DNA of 64,000 bases from the NCBI RefSeq assembly GCF_003987475.1, contig NZ_PIQH01000006.1, positions 62,001 to 126,000 on the forward strand, written 5' to 3'. The notes under the pieces are model-generated. The model was given only the letters and a program-made list of their open reading frames with translations, was not told the origin of the DNA and searched no databases. Below, piece after piece: positions 8,346 to 18,005 of this stretch; position 1 is the stretch's first letter; every line of letters starts with the position of its first letter. This DNA is from Idiomarina tyrosinivorans. Its GTDB lineage: Bacteria > Pseudomonadota > Gammaproteobacteria > Enterobacterales > Alteromonadaceae. The position numbers were made by a program, and so were the translations under genes.

Positions 8346-9461
8346 TTAGGCCAAATGCTCAAGGGCTAAATATTCGCGACTTTGCATTTCTTGCAGCCGA
8401 CTTAAACAACGCTGAAACTCAAAGCTTAAGCGCCCGCCTTGATAAATCTCTTGCAGCTTAACCTGACTAGACATCACCAATTTTACCCGTCTTTCGTAAA
8501 ATTCATCGACCAAGGCAATGAAACGCCTTGCAGTGTCGTCGTTGCCCTGCCCCATTGGCTTCACCCCGCGGATGATAACCGCGTGGTAGAGTCTGGCCAG
8601 TTCCATATAATCAGAGGTACTGCGGAAACTTTCACAAATCGCCGAGAAGTCAAAAAACACCACATCGTCGCTTTCGCAACGCACTGGGATCTTTCGCCCA
8701 GCAATTTCGATTGTACCTTCACGACAATGAGAACGATGATCTGGAGCCAATTCAAAAAAGTAATCGAATAGCGCCTGATCGGTTTGTTCGTTCACTTCAG
8801 TAAGAAAAATATCGGCTTTGGTGAGCGTGCGAAGTCTATAGTCGGTGCCACTATCCACATTCACCACCTCGCAATTGGCGTTAATTAACTTAATCGCTGG
8901 GATAAATCGTTCACGCTGTAAGCCGTTGCGATAGAGCTCGTCCGGAACAATATTTGACGTCGCCACCAGCACCACATCAAAGGCGAATAGGTATTCGAAC
9001 AACTTGCCGAGCAACATCGCATCGGTAATATCTTGAACAAAAAACTCGTCAAAACAGATGATGCTGGTCTCAGCAGCAATCCGCTTGGCAATAATTTCTA
9101 ATGGGTCGGACTGGTTTTGCAGACTTTTCAATTCGTTATGAATGCGCTGCATAAAGCGGTGAAAGTGCATGCGCCACTTATTCTCGAACGGCAGGCAGTC
9201 GTAAAAATTATCCACCAAGTAGGTCTTGCCACGACCAACGCCCCCCCAAAAATACAAGCCTTGAGGTTTTTTTGGCGTTGCCGTTAGCCAGCGCTTAAGC
9301 GGCGATAAGCGTCGGTGCGTTTGCCACGCGACATACTCGTCGAACAATCGCTGCAGGTGGTTTACCGCATTTTCCTGCGCCGTATCATGGACAAACCCAC
9401 GGCGTTGCAAATCGTTGTGATAATTCTTGAATGGTGTTTTCTGTCGGTTCGGCACTACCAC
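8346..9461 (-). CDS. zapE: Cell division ATPase ZapE (AFG1 family)
   Basis: AFG1/ZapE-family P-loop ATPase of 371 residues; in E. coli ZapE associates with the Z ring and is needed under low-oxygen or heat stress. Walker A is GGVGRGKT (residues 73-80), Walker B is in SIICFDEFFVQD, and VVLVATSNIVPDELYRNGLQR is the family's sensor region. The start is GTG at 9461 with AAGG upstream; no ATG is available there, and a second GTG two codons later is an alternative. It is divergent from zapG, the conserved neighbour. Confidence 0.94.
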   Translation of the reverse strand: MVVPNRQKTPFKNYHNDLQRRGFVHDTAQENAVNHLQRLFDEYVAWQTHRRLSPLKRWLTATPKKPQGLYFWGGVGRGKTYLVDNFYDCLPFENKWRMHFHRFMQRIHNELKSLQNQSDPLEIIAKRIAAETSIICFDEFFVQDITDAMLLGKLFEYLFAFDVVLVATSNIVPDELYRNGLQRERFIPAIKLINANCEVVNVDSGTDYRLRTLTKADIFLTEVNEQTDQALFDYFFELAPDHRSHCREGTIEIAGRKIPVRCESDDVVFFDFSAICESFRSTSDYMELARLYHAVIIRGVKPMGQGNDDTARRFIALVDEFYERRVKLVMSSQVKLQEIYQGGRLSFEFQRCLSRLQEMQSREYLALEHLA

Positions 9462-9573
9462 TTCACCTTGCTCTGGATTATCCTAAGGGATATCGCATTT
9501 TAGCATGAAGCCATTCGGCGGCAATCCACTGATGGGTTGTCGGCGCGATTAGGATTGCAGCAAAGGAGTCGTT

Positions 9574-10017
9574 ATGAGCTGGATCATTGGAATTTTATTA
9601 GTGCTGGTTGGCGCCATTATTGGTTTTTTCTGCGCCCGCTTTTGGCGAGACGAGAGTCAACCAGCTAACGAGCTAGAAGAAAAAATACAACAAAGCCAAC
9701 AACAATTAGTGAACTATCAGCGCGAAGTTTCAGAACATTTTGCCACCGCTTCTGCCCTCGTTGAACAGTTGGCCGACACGCAGCAGAAATTGCAAAAATA
9801 TCTCAACCAAAGTGCTGAGCTATTGCAGAATAGTGGGATTCAGGACGATCTTCCGTTCTTTTCTGAGGATACACTGCGGCAATTACGGGTTGCCAACACC
9901 ATGCAACAAGATTCGCGTAGCCGTAACGACACCGATAGTACCGCTACAACAGATGCACCGCGCGACTATTCAGAGCATGGCAGTGGATTGTTTGTCGGAA
10001 AAAAAGATCGTTCATAA
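9574..10017 (+). CDS. zapG: Z-ring associated protein ZapG (YhcB, DUF1043)
   Basis: Inner-membrane protein with one N-terminal membrane helix (WIIGILLVLVGAIIGFFCARF) and a cytoplasmic coiled coil at about residues 28-90, followed by a disordered tail. YhcB links division, elongation and envelope synthesis in enterobacteria. AAAGGAG six bases before the ATG gives a strong ribosome site. 147 residues against about 132 in E. coli, the extra length being in the low-complexity tail. Position between zapE and degQ is conserved. Confidence 0.92.
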   Translation: MSWIIGILLVLVGAIIGFFCARFWRDESQPANELEEKIQQSQQQLVNYQREVSEHFATASALVEQLADTQQKLQKYLNQSAELLQNSGIQDDLPFFSEDTLRQLRVANTMQQDSRSRNDTDSTATTDAPRDYSEHGSGLFVGKKDRS

Positions 10018-10040
10018 ACATCTTGAAACATTTACCCGCC

Positions 10041-10068
10041 GAACTTACCTCTACATTTGACGGTCTTT
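10041..10068 (+). promoter_or_regulatory. Possible sigma-E promoter of degQ
   Basis: GAACTT (10041-10046), the sigma-E -35 core, is followed after 16 bases by GTCTTT (10063-10068), which shares the GTCT start of the -10 element. The spacing is one base longer than in the E. coli degP and rpoH P3 promoters. It lies about 75 bases before the degQ ribosome site. Envelope-stress control of a DegP/DegQ protease would make sense; the match alone is modest. Confidence 0.35.
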
Positions 10069-10139
10069 TGAGTGTATGGTGCGCGACTACAGTTAGCGCC
10101 GCGCATCCCCCTTAAACCTTTGTCGAGGAGTTGAACGCG

Positions 10140-11498
10140 ATGACAAAGTCATTTTCCCATTTTTTTGTTGCTGTAGTCGCCGCTCTGGTGCTGACTATGC
10201 AAACCGCAAATGCGGGGATTCCGTTTTTTGATGACGATGAGAAGCCCACCTTAGCTCCAATGCTGGAGAAGGTAACGCCAGCAGTTGTGAACATTTCCGT
10301 CAAAGGCAAAAAGGAAGTTCATCGGCGCCTACCAGACGCCTTGCGCTTCTTCTTCGGTCCACGGGTGCCGCGCGAGCAAGTTCAAGAACGCCCCTTTGAA
10401 GGTCTTGGCTCAGGCGTCATTATTGATGCTGAGAAAGGCTATGTAGTGACGAACAACCATGTGATTGACGATGCGTCAGAGATTGTTGTTACGTTAAAAG
10501 ATGGGCGTGAGTTCGACGCTGAGCTGATTGGTACAGATGAGCGTGCGGATATCGCGCTGCTTCAAATTCAAGACGGCAAAGATTTGAAAGCGATTGAGTT
10601 AGGCAGTTCAAGTCAATTGCGTGTCGGCGATTTTGTGGTAGCTATTGGCAACCCCTTTGGCTTAGGTCAAACCGTGACATCAGGTATTGTCAGTGCACTG
10701 GGTCGTGCCAACTTAGGTATTGAAGATCTCGAAAACTTTATCCAAACCGACGCAGCCATTAACAGCGGAAACTCTGGTGGAGCACTGGTTGACTTAAACG
10801 GGAAGCTGGTCGGCATCAACACCGCTATTTTAGGGCCAAATGGCGGTAACATCGGTATCGGTTTTGCGATTCCTGTTGACATTATGCGTAATCTCGTAGA
10901 GCAATTACGAGAATTTGGTGAAGTTCGCCGAGGTGTTTTAGGTGTTCGCGGTAACGATCTTAATCACGACATTGCCCAAGCGATGAATATTGATGTCAAT
11001 CGCGGTGCCTTCGTTGCACAAGTACTACCAGACAGCGCTGCCGAAAAGGCCGGATTGAAATCGGGTGATGTCATCACTGAGTTCAATGGCAATCCCATTG
11101 CCTCATTCCGCGAACTTGGCGCGATGGTCGGTACTGCTGGGTCTGGGCAAACAGTCTCGTTAGGATTAATCCGCGATGGCGAAAAAATGACGATCGATGT
11201 GGTTTTGGGTGACGACGATACGGCTGTTGGCGCTGACCAAATCCATCCTGTTCTAGAGGGCGCAACGTTAGTGCCAGTCGGTGATCACAACGGTGTTAAA
11301 ATCAGTGAGTTAGAAAGTAATTCCCCTGCTGCTCGCATTGGGCTAAAAGAGGGCGATATCATCGCTGGAGTTAACAGAGCGCCAATTAACTCGATTTCCG
11401 AGCTTAGAGAGCGCATAGACGCTGCAGAAAGTGTTGTCGCACTGAATATCATTCGTGACCAGACATCGCTCTATATTGTCTTACCTGCAATGAAATAG
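10140..11498 (+). CDS. degQ: Periplasmic serine endoprotease DegQ (DegP/HtrA family)
   Basis: Periplasmic protease and chaperone that degrades misfolded envelope proteins. The signal peptide ends near TANAG (about residue 25). The trypsin-like domain carries the catalytic triad H107 (TNNHVIDD), D137 (ERADIAL) and S212 (GNSGG), followed by two PDZ domains at about 260-350 and 365-450. I choose ATG 10140, nine bases after GAGGAG; a TTG at 10131 would sit against that ribosome site. 452 residues matches DegQ rather than the slightly longer DegP. A hairpin terminator follows before degS. Confidence 0.95.
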   Translation: MTKSFSHFFVAVVAALVLTMQTANAGIPFFDDDEKPTLAPMLEKVTPAVVNISVKGKKEVHRRLPDALRFFFGPRVPREQVQERPFEGLGSGVIIDAEKGYVVTNNHVIDDASEIVVTLKDGREFDAELIGTDERADIALLQIQDGKDLKAIELGSSSQLRVGDFVVAIGNPFGLGQTVTSGIVSALGRANLGIEDLENFIQTDAAINSGNSGGALVDLNGKLVGINTAILGPNGGNIGIGFAIPVDIMRNLVEQLREFGEVRRGVLGVRGNDLNHDIAQAMNIDVNRGAFVAQVLPDSAAEKAGLKSGDVITEFNGNPIASFRELGAMVGTAGSGQTVSLGLIRDGEKMTIDVVLGDDDTAVGADQIHPVLEGATLVPVGDHNGVKISELESNSPAARIGLKEGDIIAGVNRAPINSISELRERIDAAESVVALNIIRDQTSLYIVLPAMK

Positions 11499-11519
11499 TG
11501 GCGATAAATTAGCTAATTA

Positions 11520-11554
11520 GGTGGCTTCAGTGTTATGCTGAAGTCACCATTTTT
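11520..11554 (+). terminator. Rho-independent terminator of degQ
   Basis: An 11-base stem, GGTGGCTTCAG with CTGAAGTCACC (one mismatch), a 7-base loop and a following ATTTTT. It begins 21 bases after the degQ stop. An in-frame ATG that could start degS at 11535 lies inside the loop, which argues against that start. Confidence 0.85.
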
Positions 11555-11573
11555 CGGAGCCCTACTAACCAGC

Positions 11574-12629
11574 ATGAGATGGCGTAAGCTTTTATCCTTT
11601 CTTACACAGTCAGTCGGACTTGGACTCATTGTCGCCGCTCTCATTCTCTGGGGTTTACCCGCACTCAAGAATATACTCCACGAATCAGACCCGGACTCTG
11701 GGCAGAGCATTCTATCTTTTGCTAATGCCGTCAACCGCGCGGCACCCGCAGTAGTCAACATCTATAGTATGGGTGAAATCCAAGGTTCATATTACAATCC
11801 GCGGCCATCCAAGATTTGGCGTTTAGGCTCTGGCGTTATAATGGATCAACGCGGTTACATTCTTACCGCATATCACGTTGTGGTGGATGTTGATCTCATT
11901 GAAGTGGCTCTGCAAGATGGTCGTCGTTACGGCGCTCAACTCATAGGAAGCGATCGCTATACAGATATTGCGGTGCTCAAAATTGATGCAGAAAATTTGC
12001 CGGTTATTCCTGTAAACGAGAAGCGTCAGGCTCGCGTCGGCGATATCGTTTTAGCTATCGGTAATCCTTACAATCTCGGGCAAACAATCACCCAAGGAAT
12101 AATCAGTGCTACTGGTGGTCGAACCGGGGTCAGTAACTCCTACTCCGATCTGATTCAAATGGACGCAACGATTAACGAAGGTGCCTCCGGCGGCGCCCTT
12201 GTAAATACTGCGGGGGAATTGGTCGGCATCAACAACGCGAGTTACAGTTCACTGACAGGTGATGGCGGCGAAGGTATTTACTTTGCTACGCCTTATCCCC
12301 AAGCGAAAAAAATCATGGAAACCATTATCGCCAAAGGAAAGGTCACTCGTGGTTATATCGGTATCAGTGTTGACCCTAACTATAACGAACAACGCACCCA
12401 GTCAGGACTAATGATTAGCGGCGTCGAACCCAATGGCCCAGCCGACAAAGCTGGGCTTCGAGCCAAAGACTATATTGTTGAAATGAATGGTAAGCCAGTG
12501 TCAACCGCTTCCGATGGGCTTGATTTGGTTGCCAATTCCCAACCTGGAACAGAGATTCCAGTAGTGTTTTATCGCGGCAATCACCGCATGCAAACAACGG
12601 TTACGGTCACCGAGTTAACTCGCCAATAA
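11574..12629 (+). CDS. degS: Outer-membrane stress sensor protease DegS
   Basis: Inner-membrane-anchored HtrA protease that senses unfolded porin C-termini with its PDZ domain and makes the first cut in anti-sigma factor RseA, releasing sigma-E. One N-terminal membrane helix (GLGLIVAALILWGLPAL), a protease domain with H101, D131 and S205, and a single C-terminal PDZ domain. The serine motif is GASGG rather than GNSGG and the histidine motif TAYHVV lacks the usual Asn; the triad itself is intact. Start at 11574 gives 351 residues (E. coli 355); the ATG at 11535 is in the loop of the degQ terminator. The ribosome site (GGAG, 14 bases off) is weak. Confidence 0.92.
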   Translation: MRWRKLLSFLTQSVGLGLIVAALILWGLPALKNILHESDPDSGQSILSFANAVNRAAPAVVNIYSMGEIQGSYYNPRPSKIWRLGSGVIMDQRGYILTAYHVVVDVDLIEVALQDGRRYGAQLIGSDRYTDIAVLKIDAENLPVIPVNEKRQARVGDIVLAIGNPYNLGQTITQGIISATGGRTGVSNSYSDLIQMDATINEGASGGALVNTAGELVGINNASYSSLTGDGGEGIYFATPYPQAKKIMETIIAKGKVTRGYIGISVDPNYNEQRTQSGLMISGVEPNGPADKAGLRAKDYIVEMNGKPVSTASDGLDLVANSQPGTEIPVVFYRGNHRMQTTVTVTELTRQ

Positions 12630-12630
12630 G

Positions 12631-14162
<1,532 letters not shown>

Positions 14163-14195
14163 CCAAAACTCTGACTACTGGTTGAACTTATCCGC

Positions 14196-14492
14196 TTAGC
14201 TTAACGAAAGCAGCGACTCAACGCCACTTAACTGCGCTAATTGTCGCAGTTGCGTGTTTGCGCCTTCCACTTTGAGACTACGGTTATGCACATGCAGTTC
14301 CTTAAAAATTTCAATCAACAGTGCTAAGCCGCTGGAGTCAACCATATCGACTTGGGACACATCAACCTGTTTAATGCCACCGTCGTGAAGCCATTGGGCT
14401 TTATTTGCCCATACGGATGGTACTGTACTGCGTAGCATGTCACCGTGGAATTTCAGTATTCCTTCGGCAGAGCGTTCGACCTTAAGATCCAT
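14196..14492 (-). CDS. mlaB: Phospholipid transport STAS-domain protein MlaB
   Basis: Cytoplasmic STAS-domain subunit that binds the ATPase MlaF and supports assembly and activity of the MlaFEDB complex. The motif KQVDVSQVDMVDSSGLALLI contains the conserved serine-bearing loop of STAS domains. 98 residues. Its ATG overlaps the mlaC stop codon by one base (TAATG). Sequence identity in MlaB proteins is low; operon position decides the name. Confidence 0.9.
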   Translation of the reverse strand: MDLKVERSAEGILKFHGDMLRSTVPSVWANKAQWLHDGGIKQVDVSQVDMVDSSGLALLIEIFKELHVHNRSLKVEGANTQLRQLAQLSGVESLLSLS

Positions 14493-15139
14493 TAGCTTTG
14501 ACCTTGCTCCATAACAATAGGCTCTTCGGCCTTTTCGCGTAACAAATCGATCGTACCGTCAATGCCTCGAGAACGAATAACCGCGGCGATTTCAGCAGCT
14601 TTACTATTTAACAGGCTAATGCCCTCTACTACCAAGTCATACGCTTTCCAGAGTTTACTGTCGTCATCATAGCGAATTTTAAAATCCAGATGGATATCTG
14701 GACGACCTTGTTGTTTTACCAACGTTCGCACAGTAGCGACCCGTGCATTGTCGCGAAGCGGCTGAGGTTCTTCAAATACCACTTCCTGTTTTTCTTCATT
14801 ATATTGGGTGAACGCACGCGCGTAGGTCGCGACTAAATAGTCTTCAAACACTTGATAAAACTCTTGTCGCTGCGCCTCTGTGGTATCTTTGTAATTTCGA
14901 CCCAGTACTTTTTTCGATGCGTAAATGGCATCCACATACGGCATCAATTCCTGTTTAACGACGGTTTTTAAGTAGTTTGGGTCCGCGTCAATTTTGTCTC
15001 GGTCAGCGGCAATGCGCTGAAACGTCTTATCTGCGACTTCCTCCAGCAGTGCATGAGGATCGTCGTTGTGAATCAGGTCGTCAGCCAACACGTGAAAGCT
15101 GAGAAGACTCAATACACCTGCCATCAACCACTGTTTCAT
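14492..15139 (-). CDS. mlaC: Periplasmic phospholipid-binding protein MlaC
   Basis: Shuttles phospholipids across the periplasm between the MlaA-porin complex in the outer membrane and MlaFEDB in the inner membrane. A signal peptide ends near VLADD (about residue 19). The family (Ttg2D/Tol) core is seen in VKQELMPYVDAIYASKKVLG and LWKAYDLVVEGISLLNS. 215 residues, normal length. It lies 11 bases after mlaD and overlaps mlaB. Confidence 0.95.
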   Translation of the reverse strand: MKQWLMAGVLSLLSFHVLADDLIHNDDPHALLEEVADKTFQRIAADRDKIDADPNYLKTVVKQELMPYVDAIYASKKVLGRNYKDTTEAQRQEFYQVFEDYLVATYARAFTQYNEEKQEVVFEEPQPLRDNARVATVRTLVKQQGRPDIHLDFKIRYDDDSKLWKAYDLVVEGISLLNSKAAEIAAVIRSRGIDGTIDLLREKAEEPIVMEQGQS

Positions 15140-15150
15140 TCTTTTACTCC

Positions 15151-15618
15151 TTATTTTTCACCCTGACTAAACAGGAACTGCCCGATCAACTGTTCTAGTA
15201 CCAGAGCGGATTTGGTGTCGGTGATGTAATCGCCATCCTTCAGCATCCGCACGCTGTCATCGATAAAACCCGGCTGCAAACCTAGGTACTGTTCACCCAA
15301 TAAGCCAGACGTTAAAACAGACAGAGAGCTACTCTCTGAAAATTTGTCATAAGCAGCGCTGATTTCCATCTCGACTAATGGTTCGTAGTAATCACCGTCC
15401 AATGAAATATTCGTCACTCGCCCTACGACAACGCCACCGACTTTAACTGGCGAGCGCACCTTTAAGCTGCCAATATTGTCGAATTTTGCATAAAGCTTGT
15501 AGGTGTCACCCGCTGTGACCGTACTGCCACTGGCCACCCTTAGCGCCAAAAACAACAGGGCTAAAACCCCAGCGATGACAAAAATACCGACTAAAAATTG
15601 TGTTTTTCTTGATTCCAT
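15151..15618 (-). CDS. mlaD: MCE-domain phospholipid transport protein MlaD
   Basis: Inner-membrane-anchored MCE protein whose homohexameric ring forms the periplasmic channel above the MlaFE transporter. One N-terminal membrane helix (FLVGIFVIAGVLALLFLAL), then the MCE domain with FDNIGSLKVRSPVKVGGVVVGRV and the pore-loop region LTSGLLGEQYLGLQPG. 155 residues, against 183 in E. coli; the C-terminal tail is shorter but the MCE core is complete. Confidence 0.96.
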   Translation of the reverse strand: MESRKTQFLVGIFVIAGVLALLFLALRVASGSTVTAGDTYKLYAKFDNIGSLKVRSPVKVGGVVVGRVTNISLDGDYYEPLVEMEISAAYDKFSESSSLSVLTSGLLGEQYLGLQPGFIDDSVRMLKDGDYITDTKSALVLEQLIGQFLFSQGEK

Positions 15619-15620
15619 GG

Positions 15621-16400
15621 TTATCCACCGAACATCAATGCTGTCAAAATAAAATCCAGACCCAATACAGCCAATGAGGCTGTTACTACGGTCGACGTGG
15701 TTGCAGCGCTAATACCTGCTGAGGTTGGCGTTGAGTTGTAACCTTTATATAGCGCTATCCAGGTTACAACGAAGGCAAATATCACGCTTTTAATGACACC
15801 GTTCAACAGATCATCGTACCAATCGACCGTTGATTGCATCACTGACCAAAAGGCACCTTTGTCGACCCCCAACCAGCCCGAGCCAACCAAGTATCCGCCG
15901 TAGATACCTACTGCAGAAAAAATCAGTGCCAATAACGGCATACTAATAAAGCCCGCCCAGAATCGTGGGGCAATAACCCGCCGTAATGGATCGACTGCCA
16001 TCATTTCTAAACTCGATAGCTGTTCGGTCGCTTTCATCAGACCGATTTCCGCAGTCAACGCTGAGCCCGCTCGACCCGCAAACAACAGCGCCGTAACCAC
16101 TGGGCCTAATTCTCTCAATAATGACAATGCGACCATCGGCCCTAGACTTTGTTCCGCACCATAATCGACTAAGATAGTGTAGCCCTGCAGCCCCAAAACC
16201 ATGCCAATAAATAGTCCGCTAACAATAATAATGAGCAGCGACAGCACGCCCACGACGTAGAGTTGTTGAATTAATAGCGGCCAAGATTTACGGAATTGCG
16301 GCTTGCCAATTAATGCGTTCACTAAAATAAAAAAGGCGTAACCGATACCTGATATCGCTGCTATCACTTGCCGACCGATACGTTCAATGAATTCTATCAT
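15621..16400 (-). CDS. mlaE: Phospholipid ABC transporter permease MlaE
   Basis: Membrane subunit of MlaFEDB. Family hallmarks: [42 protein letters not shown] (coupling region) and the C-terminal [14 protein letters not shown] with [13 protein letters not shown]. About five to six membrane helices. I start at ATG 16400, which overlaps the mlaF stop as TGATG and gives 259 residues (E. coli 260); a GTG two codons upstream is also in frame. Confidence 0.96.
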   Translation of the reverse strand: MIEFIERIGRQVIAAISGIGYAFFILVNALIGKPQFRKSWPLLIQQLYVVGVLSLLIIIVSGLFIGMVLGLQGYTILVDYGAEQSLGPMVALSLLRELGPVVTALLFAGRAGSALTAEIGLMKATEQLSSLEMMAVDPLRRVIAPRFWAGFISMPLLALIFSAVGIYGGYLVGSGWLGVDKGAFWSVMQSTVDWYDDLLNGVIKSVIFAFVVTWIALYKGYNSTPTSAGISAATTSTVVTASLAVLGLDFILTALMFGG

Positions 16401-17215
16401 CAGCACTCTCCCAGCAAGTCTGAGGTAAAATCAGACGCTTGGTAATGAAACGGTACCGGACCATCCGCTTGGCCTTGAAGAAATTGCTGAACAATGGCGC
16501 TGTCATTTTCGCGTAACTCTGTTGGCGTACCTTTCGCAACGACCTGCTGTTCGGCAATGATATAAGCGTAGTCAGCAATCGACATGACTTCATCGACATC
16601 ATGTGACACGACAATACTTGTCAACCCGAGCGAATCATTAAGCGCTTTTATCAATTTAACGATCATGCCCATCGAAATAGGATCTTGGCCGGCAAACGGT
16701 TCGTCGTACATGATGAGTTCAGGATCTAAAGCAATAGCCCTCGCCAGCGCCGCTCTGCGTGCCATTCCACCTGACAATTCCGCGGGCATTAGATCGCGTG
16801 CACCGCGCAAGCCAACCGCTTCTAACTTCATCAACACGATTGAGCGAATCAGCTCTTCCGACAGCGCGCTATGTTCGCGCAACGGAAACGCGACGTTATC
16901 GTAAACGCTCATATCGGTGAACAGTGCGCCACTTTGGAACAGCATACTCATTCGTTCGCGTTCGCGATAAAGCTCGCTGCGAGAAAGCTTTGGAATACTG
17001 TTACCGTCGAATTGAATGTCACCCTGCTGTGGCCGTAACTGACCACCGATAAGCTTTAGCAGGGTCGTTTTACCGATACCACTGGGTCCCATAACAGCAA
17101 CAACTTTACCGCGCGGAACGCTCAGGTTTAGGTCGCGGTATATGGTTCGCTCGCCGTGGGAAAAGTGAACCCCACTTAGTTCAACCAATGGCTTCACGTG
17201 CCGTGCCTCATTCAT
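16400..17215 (-). CDS. mlaF: Phospholipid ABC transporter ATP-binding protein MlaF
   Basis: ATPase of the MlaFEDB complex, which keeps phospholipids out of the outer leaflet of the outer membrane. Walker A GPSGIGKT (residues 43-50), signature [20 protein letters not shown], Walker [14 protein letters not shown] and the switch histidine in VVSHDVDE. 271 residues. AAAGGA seven bases before the ATG is a good ribosome site. The tetR gene ends 75 bases upstream on the same strand. Confidence 0.97.
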   Translation of the reverse strand: MNEARHVKPLVELSGVHFSHGERTIYRDLNLSVPRGKVVAVMGPSGIGKTTLLKLIGGQLRPQQGDIQFDGNSIPKLSRSELYRERERMSMLFQSGALFTDMSVYDNVAFPLREHSALSEELIRSIVLMKLEAVGLRGARDLMPAELSGGMARRAALARAIALDPELIMYDEPFAGQDPISMGMIVKLIKALNDSLGLTSIVVSHDVDEVMSIADYAYIIAEQQVVAKGTPTELRENDSAIVQQFLQGQADGPVPFHYQASDFTSDLLGEC

Positions 17216-17290
17216 TATTGTCCTTTAAGATGCGAGTCATTTTACTCTCTAACCGTTCACTCAGATACTGTAAAATTGTTGCAAAGTGCA

Positions 17291-17863
17291 TCAGCGCTTA
17301 CCGTCAAACTTCTCATCAACTAACGCTTTCAAGCGCTCGGCAAATTGCTCTCTCTCGTCTAAGCAGTGCTCACATAAACCGAGTTGTTCAAAAAGTCGAG
17401 CGCCATGAACAGAGAACAACAATAGCTTTGCCAGCTGTCCATCACCAAACTGTGATAACTCGTCAAATATTTCACCAACGTGCTGACGCAAGGGCGCGAG
17501 AAGTTTCGGGTTGTTGGCCGCTGTTGCCAACATCGCACTATTAAGCGCTGCGGAGTCAGAGTGCGCATTGAGTGTTGCTAAAAGAATACTTTTCAGCGCT
17601 GCGTTTGGTTCATCCCCGATTTGCGCCAAAGCACTGTCACGGAGCTCACGCTTTTTATCGACCATGCGTTCAATCATGGCTTCCAATAACGCGTCTTTAC
17701 TGCCGAAATGGTAAAGCAATCCACCCTTACTAATGCCAGTGCAGGCAACCAACGCATCAAAGGTTAGATGCCCCGCGCCACGTTCTGCCACCAGCCTTTC
17801 TGCAGCATCAAGAATGACTTCTCGATTACTTGGGCGGCCACTCGATTTTCGCTGACAGACCAT
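17291..17863 (-). CDS. TetR/AcrR-family transcriptional regulator
   Basis: DNA-binding regulator with an N-terminal TetR helix-turn-helix at about residues 10-60: VILDAAERLVAERGAGHLTF then ISKGGLLYHFGSKDALLEAM. The C-terminal ligand domain is all-helical and has a cysteine pair (LCEHC). Ligand unknown. It occupies the place between kdsD and mlaF where E. coli has yrbG, reads in the same direction as mla, and could share a transcript with it. A palindrome directly behind its own -10 suggests autorepression. Whether it controls mla, or responds to a lipid, is inference. Confidence 0.88.
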   Translation of the reverse strand: MVCQRKSSGRPSNREVILDAAERLVAERGAGHLTFDALVACTGISKGGLLYHFGSKDALLEAMIERMVDKKRELRDSALAQIGDEPNAALKSILLATLNAHSDSAALNSAMLATAANNPKLLAPLRQHVGEIFDELSQFGDGQLAKLLLFSVHGARLFEQLGLCEHCLDEREQFAERLKALVDEKFDGKR

Positions 17864-17881
17864 ACTTAAACCAATTTATAA

Positions 17882-17895
17882 ACCGTCTGGATGGT
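17882..17895 (-). promoter_or_regulatory. Candidate TetR operator
   Basis: Imperfect palindrome ACCGTCTGGATGGT, 5 of 7 symmetric base pairs (ACC-TC--GA-GGT). It touches the -10 of the tetR promoter and so covers the transcription start. The half-site layout suits a TetR dimer. Autoregulation is inferred. Confidence 0.45.
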
Positions 17896-17924
17896 ATAGT
17901 AATCTACTTTTTCTTATTTTTCAA
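17896..17924 (-). promoter_or_regulatory. Probable promoter of the tetR gene
   Basis: On the minus strand TTGAAA (17919-17924, 5 of 6) and TACTAT (17896-17901, 4 of 6) are separated by 17 bases. It is 33 bases upstream of the tetR ATG and may also serve mlaFEDCB by readthrough. Confidence 0.5.
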
Positions 17925-17947
17925 TATCGGTCGGGCTTGCACAAGCG

Positions 17948-17976
17948 GTGAATTTCGCTAGCGTATCACGTATGAT
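17948..17976 (+). promoter_or_regulatory. Possible promoter of the kds-lpt-rpoN operon
   Basis: GTGAAT (17948-17953) and TATGAT (17971-17976, 5 of 6) with a 17-base spacer, 29 bases before the kdsD ATG. The -35 is weak (3 of 6). It is back to back with the tetR promoter. Confidence 0.4.
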
Positions 17977-18005
17977 TAGCCTACAACTTGCAAGGCAGGC
18001 TTGAG

